Below are positions 21,619 to 34,326 of a DNA stretch of 64,000 nucleotides, piece by piece. This stretch comes from Termitomyces sp. T153 (lineage: Eukaryota; Basidiomycota; Agaricomycetes; Agaricales; Lyophyllaceae), in the NCBI GenBank assembly GCA_018296165.2, contig JACKQL020000005.1:930001-994000 (forward strand), written 5' to 3'. The translations under genes and the position numbers were made by a program. Below the pieces are notes generated by a model. That model ran no database searches and was not told the origin of the DNA. It worked only from the letters and a program-made list of their open reading frames with translations. Position 1 is the first letter of the stretch. Each line of letters begins with the position of its first letter.

Positions 21619-23880
21619 GTTGATGAGCCGCACTTTCACCGTGAGAGATTGCATGGGAAAAATGACACGTGGTCACGGTACACATGATCAACTATCGCCA
21701 CCACCAGCAATTGGCGAAAAAGTCGCAAAAACCCACTACCAAGTAGCGGGAACTAGACGGCGACGGCCTCCCAAGGCTCCGCTAAGCGACCGTGGTTCCT
21801 GGCGGCATACTCGGCCAACAACGGACTTGGAATTACGAACTGCACCGAACTTGTAACACAAACATCAACCGGGTCCCGAAAAGCTCTTGTACACGTATAG
21901 ATTATAGTAGTACACCACAACGCAACTCTGTCCAAATATCACAAAGATAGGCCCGACTCGGACTGATCATGGAGTTGATACAAAGGCTGATTGACAGGAC
22001 TGGGACTGGGACTGGGACTGGGCTTATACCAGGACAAGAAAGTCAAGATTTAAAGAAAAAAAACTAGAAATTGGTTCGTGAGTTGGCACTGGCGTTGAAT
22101 GTCCGAGTCCATAAAACAGTACATAATATTAGGGTCCGTGAGTCTATTATTACCGGCAGAACTTAATCGAGAACAAAAATAGGAAAGGATAGGATAGTAA
22201 TGACCGGCGCGGTCCGCATACGGGTGTCTTCCGAAATTTCTTGGGTCGGATTTTTTCAATACCCATGGGACAAGCTACCAGGCAAGTTTCGTAGATTCAC
22301 ATAGAATTCTTCTCCAGATCTAGACTAGGAACAACTAAGGCAGCATATATCGGTGATAATAGGCACAAGTGAAGTATCTCCGCAGCCAGTAAGCACAAAT
22401 CCAAATCCTTGAGCACATCTGGTACTATGTAGTACTTACTACTGCCCTCTTGTTCTCATTCCAGTCCGAGTGTCTTCATCAGTGTAGGTTCACGCTGTAG
22501 CTGTTCAACCGACGCTCGAAAAACCATTATTATCAAAGGTAGAGAAAACAAGCATGGAAGCTAGCTGAGAAAGGTATGGTAGAAAATCCAACTTCCTGGA
22601 ACCCCAACACGTGGTGGTATCATGACTCGCATTCTCGCAATTTCTTTCTAGGGAAGTTCGGAACATGGGATACTTATAGATTACTGATTGATCTTGCGGC
22701 TCACATGTGAGGGTTCCTGATTTGATGATGAGCAATTCAAGGATCATTTGATGCTACCGAGTCGACATTCCCAAAACAGCCGCGGCCATTGGAAAAAGGC
22801 CTGAGGCGGCGTATGCGATACGCGTCTGCTGCCTATTATCCGAGCGAGCACAAGTGTACATTTGTAGCCATGAGTGTCCATCGATGAAACGCAAGCCGAT
22901 GCTTGAAGACAGTCTCGCAAGTAACTAATCTCGCAAGTGACTATGCGTTGTTAACTGTCATGTCCATTGTGTGATATGAATAGGTGCTCGTAGCTTACCC
23001 TTGATGGCAAAAATAGCAGATTCGGGCTGGGAGGCCATATTCGGCCAAGTATGGGAAGTTACAAGTATGGAAGTTCCAGGCTACCAAGTTATCAAACCTG
23101 CCGTTTTTCTGGTAAGTACTTTGCCCGGGGACCGAGGTTGATTGTTCAAATATACTGCGCGCGTTTTTCGTTTTCTGAAAAAGACTATCTACGTTCTCAG
23201 AGTCCGTGTATGAATGTTTTTCCCGGTGCATGCGACATCCACTACGTCTCTTTCTTTGGTTATGATTCAAGGGCGGTGTGCCCCCAAAGTTTTGAGGATA
23301 CTCCGAGTTGGGTGATTCACTATAGTTGACATACCAAGAAATCACGAACTTTGTAAGTACTATTGTCTGTAGATGGTATGTAAGCACCCAATGAGACTTA
23401 CTAGTAATTTTCTTTGCAAAAAAGTTGATAAAAAATGCCCACATGTCATCAGATCCAACTTGAGACAAATTGAAACAAAGTTTCATAGTAAATAATCCAA
23501 TCTTAATTTAATGTTATGCAAGCTGGGTCTAGAAATAATGTACACTGAAGTGTGCCGACACAGAAAACAGTCAAAAGATTGTGAAGACTTGTTCCAAATC
23601 AATTACTGATCAAAGAAGCTGCTTGATAATATGTGCAGACTGGGTACCCCGGAATCTCACGATCGAAAGTTCGACTCCGACTCAGTACTCGAATCTAGCA
23701 GTAACTTTAAGTACTTAGTCGATGCCTTGATGTCCCTTCCTCGTTCAAATTCTCGGGTGTTGCTGTTTAGATTGCTGACAGATGGATTCAGAGACGGAGT
23801 TGAAGGTATCTTGACGTCGTGTAGATCTGATGAAGTGCTTGCTTCTCATTATTTCGATGTTGTTGATGATGCACGAGTTT
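21619..23880. other. CpG-containing region without a supported gene
   Basis: Open frames such as 22995-23486 (minus) and 23631-23882 (plus) have no recognisable motifs and no convincing splice structure. A short hexanucleotide run, four to five copies of GGGACT, lies at 21998-22022. The region may hold a diverged gene that cannot be recognised by eye. Confidence 0.35.
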
Positions 23881-23889
23881 GAATCAAAG

Positions 23890-24620
23890 GAAATTGAATC
23901 AGAGTAATGAGATGAGAAGTTGGGACTTAATGAGGTCATCCGAGTGCTGCGGGAAAAAATGTATTTCTTTCATGGCGGGCGCGGACCGACGGGATCGTAT
24001 CGACTTCATCCAAATCGCATTGAAAATAGCCTCGTTCTCGACATGGAACATGGCAGCCTTTGCATGATTCACTCCAGTACATGATGGCATATACGACTGC
24101 AAAGATCTCTTTTATTTATATATGGGCATATCGGAGTCGACGAGGGTAGCGAGCTGAGAACCATTCCACTCCGAGGTATTCGCTAAGGCCTTTTGCCCCA
24201 CTAGCATCAGTGGAGACGTCGATCTGACGCCGAGCAGGCAATAGGAAGCGGATATATTTCAGCCAGGCGCGACAGAGAGCCACCATTCGATATCAGCGCG
24301 AGCATTCTTGGGGACGTGGCGGGTGGCAAAGGGAGAAGATGGAAAGGTGGCGGCGGAATTATAGAGTCCCCGTAAGAGCGCGCGTGAAGTAGAAATGACT
24401 TGTACTTGTAGAGCGAACCGCAAGAAGCACGTTAACTCATCGAGATCGTGTCGAGTGCAACCGCGGCAGGTGGCCCAGGAAGAAGTGAGCTCACGGAGTA
24501 GGTGAGTTTGTCAGCTAGGAAGCAGTCTTCCGTCGCCATTAAATCAGGTTCTAAACCCAAGAACTCGATGCACATATCTGGCCCCACTATCTTCGACGGT
24601 TGGAAGGTGCGGCCTATTCT
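23890..24620 (-). pseudogene. Decayed Ngaro/DIRS-like reverse transcriptase-RNase H fragment
   Basis: Minus-strand fragments in two frames read in order: IEFLGLEPDLMATEDCFLAD (end of the RT thumb and connection), DLDELTCFLRFALQV, ARADIEWWLSVAP, then the RNase H start IDVSTDASGAKGLSEYLGVE, WFSARYPRR and IKEIFAVVYAIMYW, and finally VENEAIFNAI. The STDAS and DNEA-like motifs mark the RNase H catalytic positions (the latter as VENEA). This arrangement matches the RT-RNase H module of tyrosine-recombinase retroelements in basidiomycetes. Frameshifts and at least two stops are present, and no recombinase was found. Confidence 0.65.
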
Positions 24621-25626
24621 GGGACAAACGATAGATTAATCATATCAATGACACAGATGTGCAGACTGGAGCTCGATGACAGCATTTCATGAAGACGCCT
24701 GTACATATCTCGAAGATTCCCCACCCACGAGTCTCATGACAAACATGAATGTAGTAATTCTTTGGCTATACACCCGAGCAGAACTGCCAGTGTGGCGCAC
24801 GAATAATTGCAACGAAAATCGGCACGATATCACTGTCTACGAAAGTACTAGTCATAAAAATGCTGGACGAGCGGAACCATTCTATTCCCAATAAATTGAG
24901 TCTGCAATTGGAACATATCATACTACCCAGAGATGTATTACTTAGTGTACTGTTACTCTACATAGTCATGGAATTCCTCGTGGTTGATGACTCTTCTCCC
25001 TCCATAATCTACACAGGAGGCTGGACCACTGGTGGGAAACCTGAAGAGTACAACCATACATCCCGCGGAAGGTGCAATAGTCACATTCGAATTCGGAGAG
25101 AGTTACATCCTTTTTTTGGATGTTTTCTTTATATGACAGAGCACAGGTAGGACTTGAGTCTGTTGTGTAGGTCGACGTTGAAGTGTCAATTTGAGGGCTG
25201 AGACCGACTGCAACCGTGCCAAAGACTCGAACGGACGTGCATCTGTCCACCTTTTATTGTTTCCTATAGCTGGGGCCTTGTTTTATGTCTATTTCCGCTT
25301 CTAGGTATGACTTTCTTTCTCCCTATGTTCCCTGTCCACCTCTCTCCCTACTGCGTGAGACACAGACATCGCGGTCCCACAAACATTGTATGGCCGACTT
25401 CTCTTCGAGACAAAAGACCCATGGATTCCAATGTAGCATACGCTTGTCACCAAATTGCAAGTGGGAGTAATTTTTTGATCACCGGCTTGAGGTGGGGGTA
25501 GGTGGATCGTCATTTACACATTTACAATCCCTACCCACGCTTCCTCAACCGCGTCTGCGCCAGGGAAAACTACTTTACCGTCGACTGTTGTCGTCGCGAT
25601 TTTGCTCACTACGCTAGAAGTATTAA
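24621..25626. other. No supported gene
   Basis: Short open frames on both strands without motifs. It may include 5' exons of the membrane-protein remnant that follows, but no splice chain could be built. Confidence 0.35.
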
Positions 25627-26031
25627 GGACTCTATCCCTATTCTCTCAGAGTCGCCAAGTTCTGCGCTTCCGTCGTCCGTCTTTACTTCTTCATCTCCAT
25701 CTTCACAATATACGCCACAATCCAAACTACCCTCTCTAAATCATCTCTCCCGAAATCAAGCATCAATAATGTCACACGCTCGTCCGAGGTCAACGTTGTC
25801 ACGAGTTCTTCTGCTACGGACTCTAAGTCCAAGAGCCTTTCCAAAAGTGTTAAAATAGGAAACATACTCGCCATCTGCTTATCCGTGATGTTGATTGTCA
25901 TTGGCATCCTGTTCCTTTACCTGATCACCCTCTACCGTACTTGGAGGCTAGTAAGACTCGAGATTCTCAACTCACTTCTGCAGGTGCGACACAGGTTGGA
26001 AGAGACGTATCAGTGGAGACGTCAAGACTGA
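25627..26031 (+). pseudogene. Possible terminal exon or remnant of a single-pass membrane protein
   Basis: A 134-codon frame opens right after a stop and ends at TGA 26029-26031. It contains a Ser/Thr-rich stretch (NVVTSSSATDSKSKSLSK), then one clear transmembrane helix (ILAICLSVMLIVIGILFLYL) and a short basic tail with VRLEILNSLLQVRHRLEETY. The Ser/Thr stalk, helix and tail order resembles the protein at 34327-36133. No start codon or 5' exons could be assigned, so it is either the 3' exon of an unresolved gene or a relic. Confidence 0.4.
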
Positions 26032-27280
26032 ATCCCTGATCCCTACCCATCGACCGCAAGGGCGTCCGAGTCCGTGGCCTTTCGGGAGCATGAAGTAGCA
26101 AACAAATGGTTGACATACCACTAGTTTCTACATACCAGACTTTATCTCAAATTCAGCTTCAGCGACTCAATCATGTACCAAACAGTTTTGTCGACACGGT
26201 TTCTTAGTCACTTGTTTTTCAAGGATAGGCCACCCAGCCAAGTTCCACACATTGTGCGTGAAAGCATTTCCTTTCGGGATGGCTCCAGACTTAGCAAAAT
26301 AGACTAAAATGAGTAACATCACATATCTCAGGGTGTCACTGCGTGAAATGGCCAATTTCAGAATGCTGGGATGTTTTCGGTTTCCGCAGATTCTGGCCAT
26401 ATTTTCATCACATCCTAGCCAGATCCCAAGAATATGGCCCCAATGTTCAAGGTACAAGTAGATCACAGATAGATTTCAGTCACATTCTATGTAGATTATT
26501 GTCTCCTATGATTCGACTGTTCAATATATATATCATCCGTGCGCTGCCCTTGCATTTGGCCTGCAGCTGCTTCTAGCCAGTTTATTCGAGTTGGATTCAT
26601 TGAACAATTTAAAGCTATATATATTAGATGTTGACAAACTACATATATAAATTATGTAAAGCTTTGTGCATTTTTACTATCCTACAAGTCATACCACTAA
26701 AAAAAAGTTCCAATTCAAGACTCGCCGACTAGTGGGTTTTCACCTCGTCGCAATTAAAACTTTGATAGATAATTTGAAGCAGAGGTTCGGATAGGTTCAA
26801 CTTACATGTGCTGTAGAGCAAAAACGGTAGACTAGAAGGAGGCTCAGAAAAGGTGCATGCTAGCGGTCAAGCTTGAAATTTGATGAAGCCCATGATACTG
26901 TTTTGTCTTAGACTCACCGATGCGTGTCCATTCAAAGTCTCCTTCCAGATGAGGACACGCGCTGGCAAAATCTCCATCCATAACAGGATAACGATTGTTT
27001 TGTATATAAATTGATACGACCGGCGATTATATCATTGTCATATCTCGTGAGCTATATAATTTTATATCTTGAGGATCGATGCTTCCAGAGCATACGGAGG
27101 ATAAAATACAGGGAAAGAGCGACTGCGTTGAGGGAATGCTAATTTATGATACAAAAAGTCTTCGGATGCGCGAGTATCTTGTTCTGGAAGAAGCAATAAT
27201 TATAAGTCAAATCCATGATATACCGGGTGAACTCACAAGTCGAATGACAAAAACTAATATAAAGCACACAGGCCTATTCT
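26032..27280. other. No supported gene
   Basis: Open frames at 26167-26466, 26343-26576 and 27079-27366 carry no known motifs. The last lies beyond the 3' end of the minus-strand DUF6534 gene. Confidence 0.35.
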
Positions 27281-29197
27281 TTACTCCGACCAGGGATATG
27301 TCTTCAGCTCAGACTCAGATTGGTCCTGGTAGAAGGAACATTGATTTGCGACAGACGAGCATGTGACGAAAGGACATACGTTTGATACTGCGGAGGGCGG
27401 CGACGAAGGAGTAGCTGTTGTGTAACTGACTGTATGGAGATGTACTCTCAACTGAGTTCCTCTCGAGCTCTCTAGATCATGTCTTGAGCTGCCGTTCTCG
27501 GTACGTTGTCGGGCATTGAGCATGGCGAAAAATGACCCAACGTAGACTGCAGGGACGGGAAGAGGAGTCAGAGTCCGTTCAGCAAGGGTGAACGGAGCAA
27601 ACGAATGTAAGCACCTTTTGTCAGAAAGAATTGCAGTGCCAAGTAGATAAAATTCCCCGGTAGGAGGATGTACTAGAATGATATGTGAGATGAAGGAATT
27701 TGACACGTTGATATATTGACTCACGCAGAACATGGCTGACAAAGAGCAGGCGCTGTGGACGACGACAGTTAATCATGAAGCCACAATAGTTTGACCACGC
27801 AACGAACCTAGTGAATAGCCCAGTACTAACCGTATACTGCATCAAACGCGAAATCCGCGAGTTCATATGCCTGCGGTTCTTGTCGGTATGACTGAGAGCG
27901 GGACACGCAGAATGATACCTACTCGCTATGACTGGACCTACTCTTGCGAAGGTAGTAGCACATAGCACCCGCGATCAAGAAATCCGTAGCAGTAGAGGTT
28001 GCGAGCGAGGTGTTTATTGACCACTGCAAGGGCGTATTTAGCATTGACTTGTTTTCTACAAATAAACTGGCTCACAGGGATTTCTTCAAGTTCGGAGTAC
28101 AAGTGTGCTGTGCATCTAAGATTGATGAGATGAAGACCAGAATCTTATCGAGCTACGAGGCTCACACTTTATATGCAAGAACTTAGGACTTGGTCAGTAA
28201 ACGGAAGTAATCTGAAAGATTGTATTGACTCACTGGTTCCAACAACTAAGGAATTTCGAAAACCCATTAATCGTTAACGATCTCGACGAAGCAGATATCG
28301 TACCAAATCCGGCAAGGAGCAGTACGGTCTAGCAGGAAACATAAGTTTGCTTGGAGTGATCAAGACGTGAAAGGCCCTTACCACAACGTATCCCAGGATA
28401 CCATGATGGTAACCGCCGACTGAGCGAGAAAACTTATGATTACTGCAATCACAAAGTCACTCTGAAACAAGACTCACGGATCCACACGCGATATGTGTAC
28501 AATCTAGAGAAATCTGCATGAGCCTGGAAAACCTTTGTCTCTGACTCAACACTCACGTTTGCACGAGTAGCACGACAACGACCTGAGACAGGATTTTTTC
28601 AGCAGTTGGTTTACCGGTGTATTTTTCTGATCACCCACGTTGATCGTAATTTGCGCCTACACGGACACACGTGCATCAGAAGATCGAAAAACACGGGATT
28701 TCCATTTGCGGCCTCACCTTCATGGACCTAAGAAACGTCAGTAAAGTAGTGGTTCTAAAGAGCAATGGGTCTCACCAGAGTATAGTTTCGAGGTTTTGAA
28801 GGTCGCCGAAATGTTTGGCAATATATATATACACTGCATGAATCACCAGCGCGAGATGGGCTGAATCAAGTAACCTAAGGTCGATAGTTAGTGCACATGC
28901 AGATAACTTTCGAACCCAGGATGCCTACCAAAGAGCACCAACCTTCGAAGAAAGTGACAATTAGCACCTGATGTCTCTTAAAGATACAACAATGGCTTAC
29001 AGAGTATTTGTGTATAAATGAATCTCGCAACCAGCGGTGGTAGTACATATACATTTGCAGAGTTGTGAAACCGTAAAGACTATTTCGAATCATGGGTTAG
29101 GCCCACCGTGAACAATACATATGAAGACTTACAAGGCGGAACCCACAGTACCCAAGAAAAAGGCGCCGACTGTATTGTCGAGAGTCGGTTGCGGCAT
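27281..29197 (-). CDS. DUF6534 seven-helix membrane protein, intron-rich
   Basis: Family function is unknown; members are multi-spanning plasma-membrane-like proteins expanded in Agaricomycetes. Supported exons (minus): 29133-29197 (MPQPTLDNTVGAFFLGTVGS), 29001-29079 (LYGFTTLQMYMYYHRWLRD), 28929-28942, 28776-28874 (LLDSAHLALVIHAVYIYIA), 28718-28727, an exon starting 28656 (AQITINVG), then several less certain exons. Further supported exons are 27923-28023 (WSINTSLATSTATDFLIAGA), 27808-27891 (RLMQYTVSTGLFT), 27725-27752 (ACSLSAMFC), 27615-27672 (YILLPGNFIYLALQFFLTK) and 27281-27546 (VYVGSFFAMLNARQR). All listed junctions keep phase. The DUF6534 core (SLATSTATDFLIAGA through the AMLNARQR motif) is intact. 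The part between 28,615 and 28,030 could not be spliced cleanly. Confidence 0.88.
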
Positions 29198-30393
29198 GCT
29201 GGGCGTTACAGTGGTGGTGGATGGGAGGGGGCAAAGGGATCGTGAACGTTGAACAAGGGTGTTGGGGGAACGTAACCCACAAAAGAAAGATCACAGATAC
29301 ATATGTCTTTTGATTCAATTGAGAGGGCGTCGTACCTTCTTCCGACACTAACAGCCCCACATGACGGCCGCCGGGAGCAGTGGCTCGGAATAACAGTTGA
29401 GCCGCTCTCAAGTACTGGTAGTACGTCATTAAATCCGTCGATAAGAGCGTGCACGCCAGGTTTGAACAAGTTTGCTACATCGCTGTTTAACAGATCGTAT
29501 GCTATGATCTTCAATCAGAAGCAATCCAAGAAGCCAACAGGAGTAACAGGCGACAGGCAGTCATCTGGCTTGTGTTTTCTTTTGTCGACCGGGGGGCAGT
29601 GCAACCAGAAATCCCGAGAGCCGTGATTGCCCGATCGCGACTCCCATCATGATGGATGTAATGACAGACTGTTCAAGTCACAATAACCCTCCCATTGAAC
29701 AAGCACCTTTCGGAAGACGTACTTTTTAGTTTGAGCCGACGAGGCCAAATGGTGGTGTTCTCTAATAGACTCAGAGAAGGAGTTGAGATGATGTTTTTCT
29801 CAAAGGATTCAGATCAGTACTGCCTCTGCGAGACCGTCAGTCTTTGTATGCACATACATAGAGATTTTACTTAGGGCCCAGACTCTTTTTGTGTCGGGAC
29901 TGAAAAGCTTGACGAACTCCAATTTCTCCAGATTCTGTTTGAAAAGAACTTGTTACCTTCGCAAATCGGACGCTGCAGTGACGAAGGGGTCTCATCTGTT
30001 CTCTCTCAGGAGCTGCCGATATCTAAACTGGGGTGAGTCCTTGTGTTTTGGTGACATCTTGGATACGCATTACACAGAACAATCTCTTATGACGACTAGA
30101 GTGCCGGACGTGGAAAGGTTGAACATTGCGCAGAGAATCACTCCCTTCCGTCGCCTTTCTAGGTTGTTTCTAGGTAGATCTATCTTGAGTTGCTTTTTAT
30201 ACTGAGAATAAACTTACCCTTTCAAGTGAATAGCTTTGGATGTCATACAGATTGCTACAGATGACATGATCCGGGATAGAAGGATTAGTGATCTGTGCGA
30301 TCTTGTGAACGCTTCACACATTCCCAGACAATTGCTCCTCTTATCCCGTGCATCTACATTTCATTGACCGTCAGATCGTAATCAATAACGCGC
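29198..30393. other. Intergenic region between divergent genes
   Basis: Lies between the DUF6534 start (minus) and the SDR start (plus), so it should hold both promoters. Frames at 29206-29626 and 29891-30205 have no family motifs. Confidence 0.4.
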
Positions 30394-31306
30394 ATGTCGA
30401 AGAAGGTAGTCATCATCGGAGGCCATGGAAATGTAAGTAAATTCAGCGATCTTCATTTTTGAGTTATGAATGACCACCAAACTAAAGGTCTCTCTTCGCC
30501 TCACAAAACTCCTCACTCCGACACACAGAGTCAAGTCCGTTATCAGGACCCTCGACTACCAGGATGACATTAAGGATCTCTCCGCTGAGCCTGTCCTTCT
30601 CTCGCTGGAAGATTCCCCGGTTATAGACTTCACCACTCTGTTCGAGGGTCAGGATGTTGTGTACTTCTCCGCAGGAGCAGGTGGAAAAGGTGGTGAAGCG
30701 CGCACCAAGAAAGTCGATTATGAGGGCGCATTGAAAGTGTTTGATGCGATCGAGGGTGTACAAGGCCCCAAACCGCGCCTCATCCTCGTATCGGCTATCG
30801 ATATCAGGGACTCAGACAAGATCCCTGCTCATTACGTGAGTGAGCACTATGCCCTCACTTGATCAAAATCCAGATAAGTGTTGGTAACACAACGTTAGAA
30901 TGAGCAAGATATTGCCATTTCAAAGCGCGTGCGCGGTGCGATTCCGGCGTACATGCATTGGAAGTACGAGGCAGACAAAAATCTTGCTAAACGTGATGCA
31001 TTCAAGTGGACAATTCTTCGCCCTGCTGGCTTGACTAACAATCCTGGTACTGGAAATGCTGCCATCGGAAGAACACATTTGGGAACTATCGCCGTGCGTT
31101 TCATTTGTGACATGAATTAACCGTTCGCATTCGCTAAATAGAGTACACCTTGCTTTCAGAGAGATGACGTTGCGAAGGTCTTGGCCTTACTCGTAGACAG
31201 AGAAGATGCGGCAGGTTTAGCCCTGGACGTCGTCGGCGGTGACACGCCAATTGAGGCAAGCTTGGACGTGGCCATCAAGAAAGGGGAGACCGACTTCCTG
31301 GATTGA
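30394..31306 (+). CDS. NAD(P)-binding atypical short-chain dehydrogenase
   Basis: Four exons, 30394-30432, 30488-30835, 30899-31093 and 31160-31306, all in phase 0, give 242 residues. This is the normal size for the NmrA/atypical SDR (YwnB, SDR_a5-like) proteins of fungi. The start MSKKVVIIGGHGNV is the first beta strand with the glycine-rich dinucleotide-binding loop. AGAGGKGGE and LILVSAIDIRD sit where the cofactor pocket and the Ser-containing strand are expected. ILRPAGLTNNPGTG matches the substrate-side loop of the family. The classical YxxxK pair is not obvious, as is usual in this subgroup. Probable cytosolic oxidoreductase or redox sensor; the substrate is unknown. The intron directly after the glycine loop makes a 13-codon first exon. 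Confidence 0.9.
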
Positions 31307-31589
31307 ATGGACATCAGTTAAACCGTGAAGGGAAAAATAAAGAGTTCTTGTATGTATATTAATATTGAGAAGTGAAATTCAATCATGAGTTCAAGAACGT
31401 GCCAGTAACAGCGGTCCGGCCCTAAATCTTACAGCAAAAATTATGCTGTGACATCGTCACAAAATTCATTTTTATCTTCCCAACTGCCTACGCCAATTGG
31501 CGACATGTTCGGCGCACTCAGTGTATGTAAGTTCTGTGCTCATTTTCATGTCGTTTTCTTCTTCTACACGATGAGATTTGCAATCTTTT
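31307..31589. other. 3' end of the SDR gene and spacer
   Basis: AT-rich 3' flank of the SDR gene (TGTATGTATATTAATATTG). No gene seen. Confidence 0.4.
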
Positions 31590-32025
31590 CAGTTATCCCT
31601 GTCTTAATGATAACAATTATGTCGAGACTATGAAAATCTGACCCTTCTTTTTATGTTTTCCATCGCTCGTCTCATACCTCGTTCTTTTGCTGACATCCTA
31701 TTTTTCAGGCTGCGTTGTTTGCAAGATTTGGCGAGATCTGGTATTAGGAACGTGGATTGACTCTTGACTCTTGACTGGTCAGTACCCATTTATCACGTTG
31801 ACTGCAATCGATGGCATGCCCTGCGAGATGAGACGTCTATTTATTTCAGTTATCCCTGTCTTAACAATTCACTGTCGAGACTTTGAAATTCTGATACCTG
31901 TTTTAAATGGTTTATGTCTTTTGAATTACCTTGCTGACTCATTTTTATAGTTTTGGATACCTCGAATCTTATTCCATGAAATAACTTAGTGCGTAGGTGA
32001 GTCTGCAGGCGAGATCTGGCGCCAA
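31590..32025. repeat. Tandem duplication upstream of the elongation factor gene
   Basis: Two diverged copies about 265 bp apart. The first starts TTTCAGTTATCCCTGTCTTA (about 31,590), ends with GGCGAGATCTGGTATTAGG (about 31,731), and has ATGTCGAGACTATGAAAATC inside. The second starts near 31,847 with the same phrase and ends with GGCGAGATCTGGCGCC near 32,010. It lies in the upstream or 5' UTR zone of EF1B gamma. Confidence 0.7.
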
Positions 32026-32241
32026 TTCATGTAGATTTGTAACCTTCCAATATACGAATTCCTTCTATCATCTTGGATACGAGCATCAACTTGTGTCCTC
32101 CGCCTTCGCCAGCGTTTTCCTGAGTTGTACTTATCCTATGGCCGCCACTATAATGAGCTGAGTTGAACGTTTTTGGGTTCGCCTCGTGACTCTTGATCGT
32201 GAAGAGGTTATCGATTACCTCTTCTAATCTAATCCCTAACC

Positions 32242-33782
32242 ATGACCTCTATGACTAGTACCTTGTGGACTGCTTCACACCAATTCTCCGGCAGGACTGT
32301 ATGCGTTATTGACCCAAATCTTATCCTCTAGTCATTGATGTCGCGTCCTCTGACAGGCCCGGGCTGTCGCTGCCCTAGGAGGCATTCCAATTCAGCAACC
32401 GGCCGACTACGAACACTTTGTCGATAACAAGAAGCCCGAGTTCCTATCCAAGTTTCCTCATGGAAAAGTCCCTGCCTTCGAACAGCCCGATGGTTTCAAG
32501 CTTTTTGAAGGTACCGCTATCATTCGTTATGGTAATTAAGATTTGCGGTCACAATCAGATTATCACTTTGATATGTTTTTTCAGTTGCCGGCCTGAACCC
32601 GAACGTTGGTCTATTGGGCAAGAATCCTCGAGAGGCTGCATTGATCGACCAATGGATGCACCTCTCGGAACTCGAAGTTGATGCTAATACCCATCTTTCT
32701 TTTCTACTTTTGAACGGTAGCATTACACCGTACAACAAATCGGTGTGTCGTATCATCCTATATTTTGTCGATTGTGCTGGTACTCATTGATCAAAAAGAT
32801 CCACAACACCTTTATCGAACGCCAACGACGCGCCCTTCGAACGCTTAACGACCACCTTTCCACACGAACCTTCTTCGTCGGCGAGCGGATCACCCTCGCC
32901 GACATCTATATCGCCTCTCAGATCTGCCGCGCCGCCACTATCACCTTCGATGCTGCTGCTCGTACTGAGTTCTACCACCTCATTCGCCACCTAGAGACTA
33001 TCATCAATCAGCCCCAGCTTAAGGACGTCTTTCAGTCCATAAAGTTCGTTGAGGAGGCGCTCCAGTATGTACCCCCGCCCAAGGAGAAGGAGCTCAACCC
33101 CGTCCCACCCAAGGCAGAGAAGAAACGCAAGGATAAAGAAGCTGAGAAGGAAGAGAAGTTTGATGTCTCACCCGAGCCCAAAGCCAAGAATGCTCTCGAC
33201 GATCTGCCCAAGTCACCGTTTAACCTTGAGGACTGGAAACGTCAATACTCCAATAGAGACACTCGTGGTCCTGGTGGATCGCTTGAGTGGTTTTACAACA
33301 AGTGGGTCCCGGCTATGCTTTTTTAAACCGTGCTAATCGTTTGTTCACTAGCTTTGATCCTCAAGGATTCTCCCTTTGGCGTGTCGATTTCAAGTACAAC
33401 GAGGAACTCACCCAGATCTTCATGTCTTCGAACCAGATTGGAGGTTTCTTCAACCGTCTCGAGGCCTCGCGCAAGTACCTCTTTGGATCGGTTGGTGTCC
33501 TTGGTGTCACCAACAACTGCGCTGTCACCGGTGCTCTTATACTCCGTGGCTTGGACGTCCGATCCGTTGTTGAGGTCGCTCCTGATTGGGAATCGTATTC
33601 GTACAAGAAGCTCGATATTTCCAACGAGGAAGACAGGGCATTTTTCGAAGCTGCGCTCGCCTGGGATCTTGAGATTGATGGAAAAAAGTGGGCTGATGGT
33701 AAAAATGTGCGTTCAGTACCTCTATAAGCCTTATAAGCCTTTTCCCATTTTCTAATTGATTTTTGCTTTGTAGTTTAAATAA
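32242..33782 (+). CDS. Translation elongation factor 1B gamma
   Basis: The gamma subunit anchors the guanine-exchange complex that recharges eEF1A. Six exons: 32242-32298, 32357-32531, 32585-32742, 32799-33301, 33352-33706 and 33774-33782, all in phase, about 418 residues. The N-terminal GST-like domain (FPHGKVPAFE, AGLNPNVGLLGKN) is followed by the GST C-domain (RTFFVGERITLADIYIA). A Lys/Glu-rich linker (EKKRKDKEAEKEEK) leads to the conserved EF1G domain (KNALDDLPKSPFNLEDWKRQ, KYLFGSVGVLG, AWDLEIDGKKW). The last exon codes only Phe-Lys-stop. A second ATG at 32251 gives MTSTLWT, which fits homologues slightly better, so the true start may be there. No defects seen. Confidence 0.97.
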
Positions 33783-34326
33783 TACTCTCCAATCTACAAT
33801 TCAAATGATGTCAGAAAAGTACTCTCTGTAGCACCTGTGTTTCTTACGGCCCTCGCTGATCTCTTCAGTGTCAATACCCTTCGGATGTCTAGTTTGATTT
33901 GAATGGAAGATATCGATCGTATACCTCTGAATCATGCAATCACAAGTCTCATATTGACCTGGCTCGACGGAAACCCAGCCATCGTGCAACTTCCACAAGT
34001 ATCTCATTCCAAAACCACGGGTGCGGTGCAGATCTCCACTTTCTGATGTGATCAAACATTAGAAGACTACTTTATCACGTTGCTGCTGTTTTGGGTCGCT
34101 CAGTCGCACTGTCTTCCTGTTTTTATTCCGTATGCTTCCCAGGAAGAACGTATGCACAGCTTGACTGGTCGATGAAACAAGCCCCTCATAATGATACGAA
34201 CCTCGTGACCAACTACTTCAAAGTCATACACATTCTACACATATTTAAGTTTCCTCTTCCTGTGTCGACTCCAAGGCGTCCACTACCCTCTTCTTCCTCC
34301 AAGCCGTCTCTCTTTCTTTTCATACG
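33783..34326. other. Intergenic spacer, no gene seen
   Basis: Holds the 3' end of the elongation factor gene and the upstream region of the membrane protein gene. The minus frame 33801-34055 has no motifs. Confidence 0.4.

Noticed and set aside
22995..23486. 163-codon minus frame as a gene
   Set aside because: No family motifs, unusual composition and splice-like signals on both strands; not supportable.
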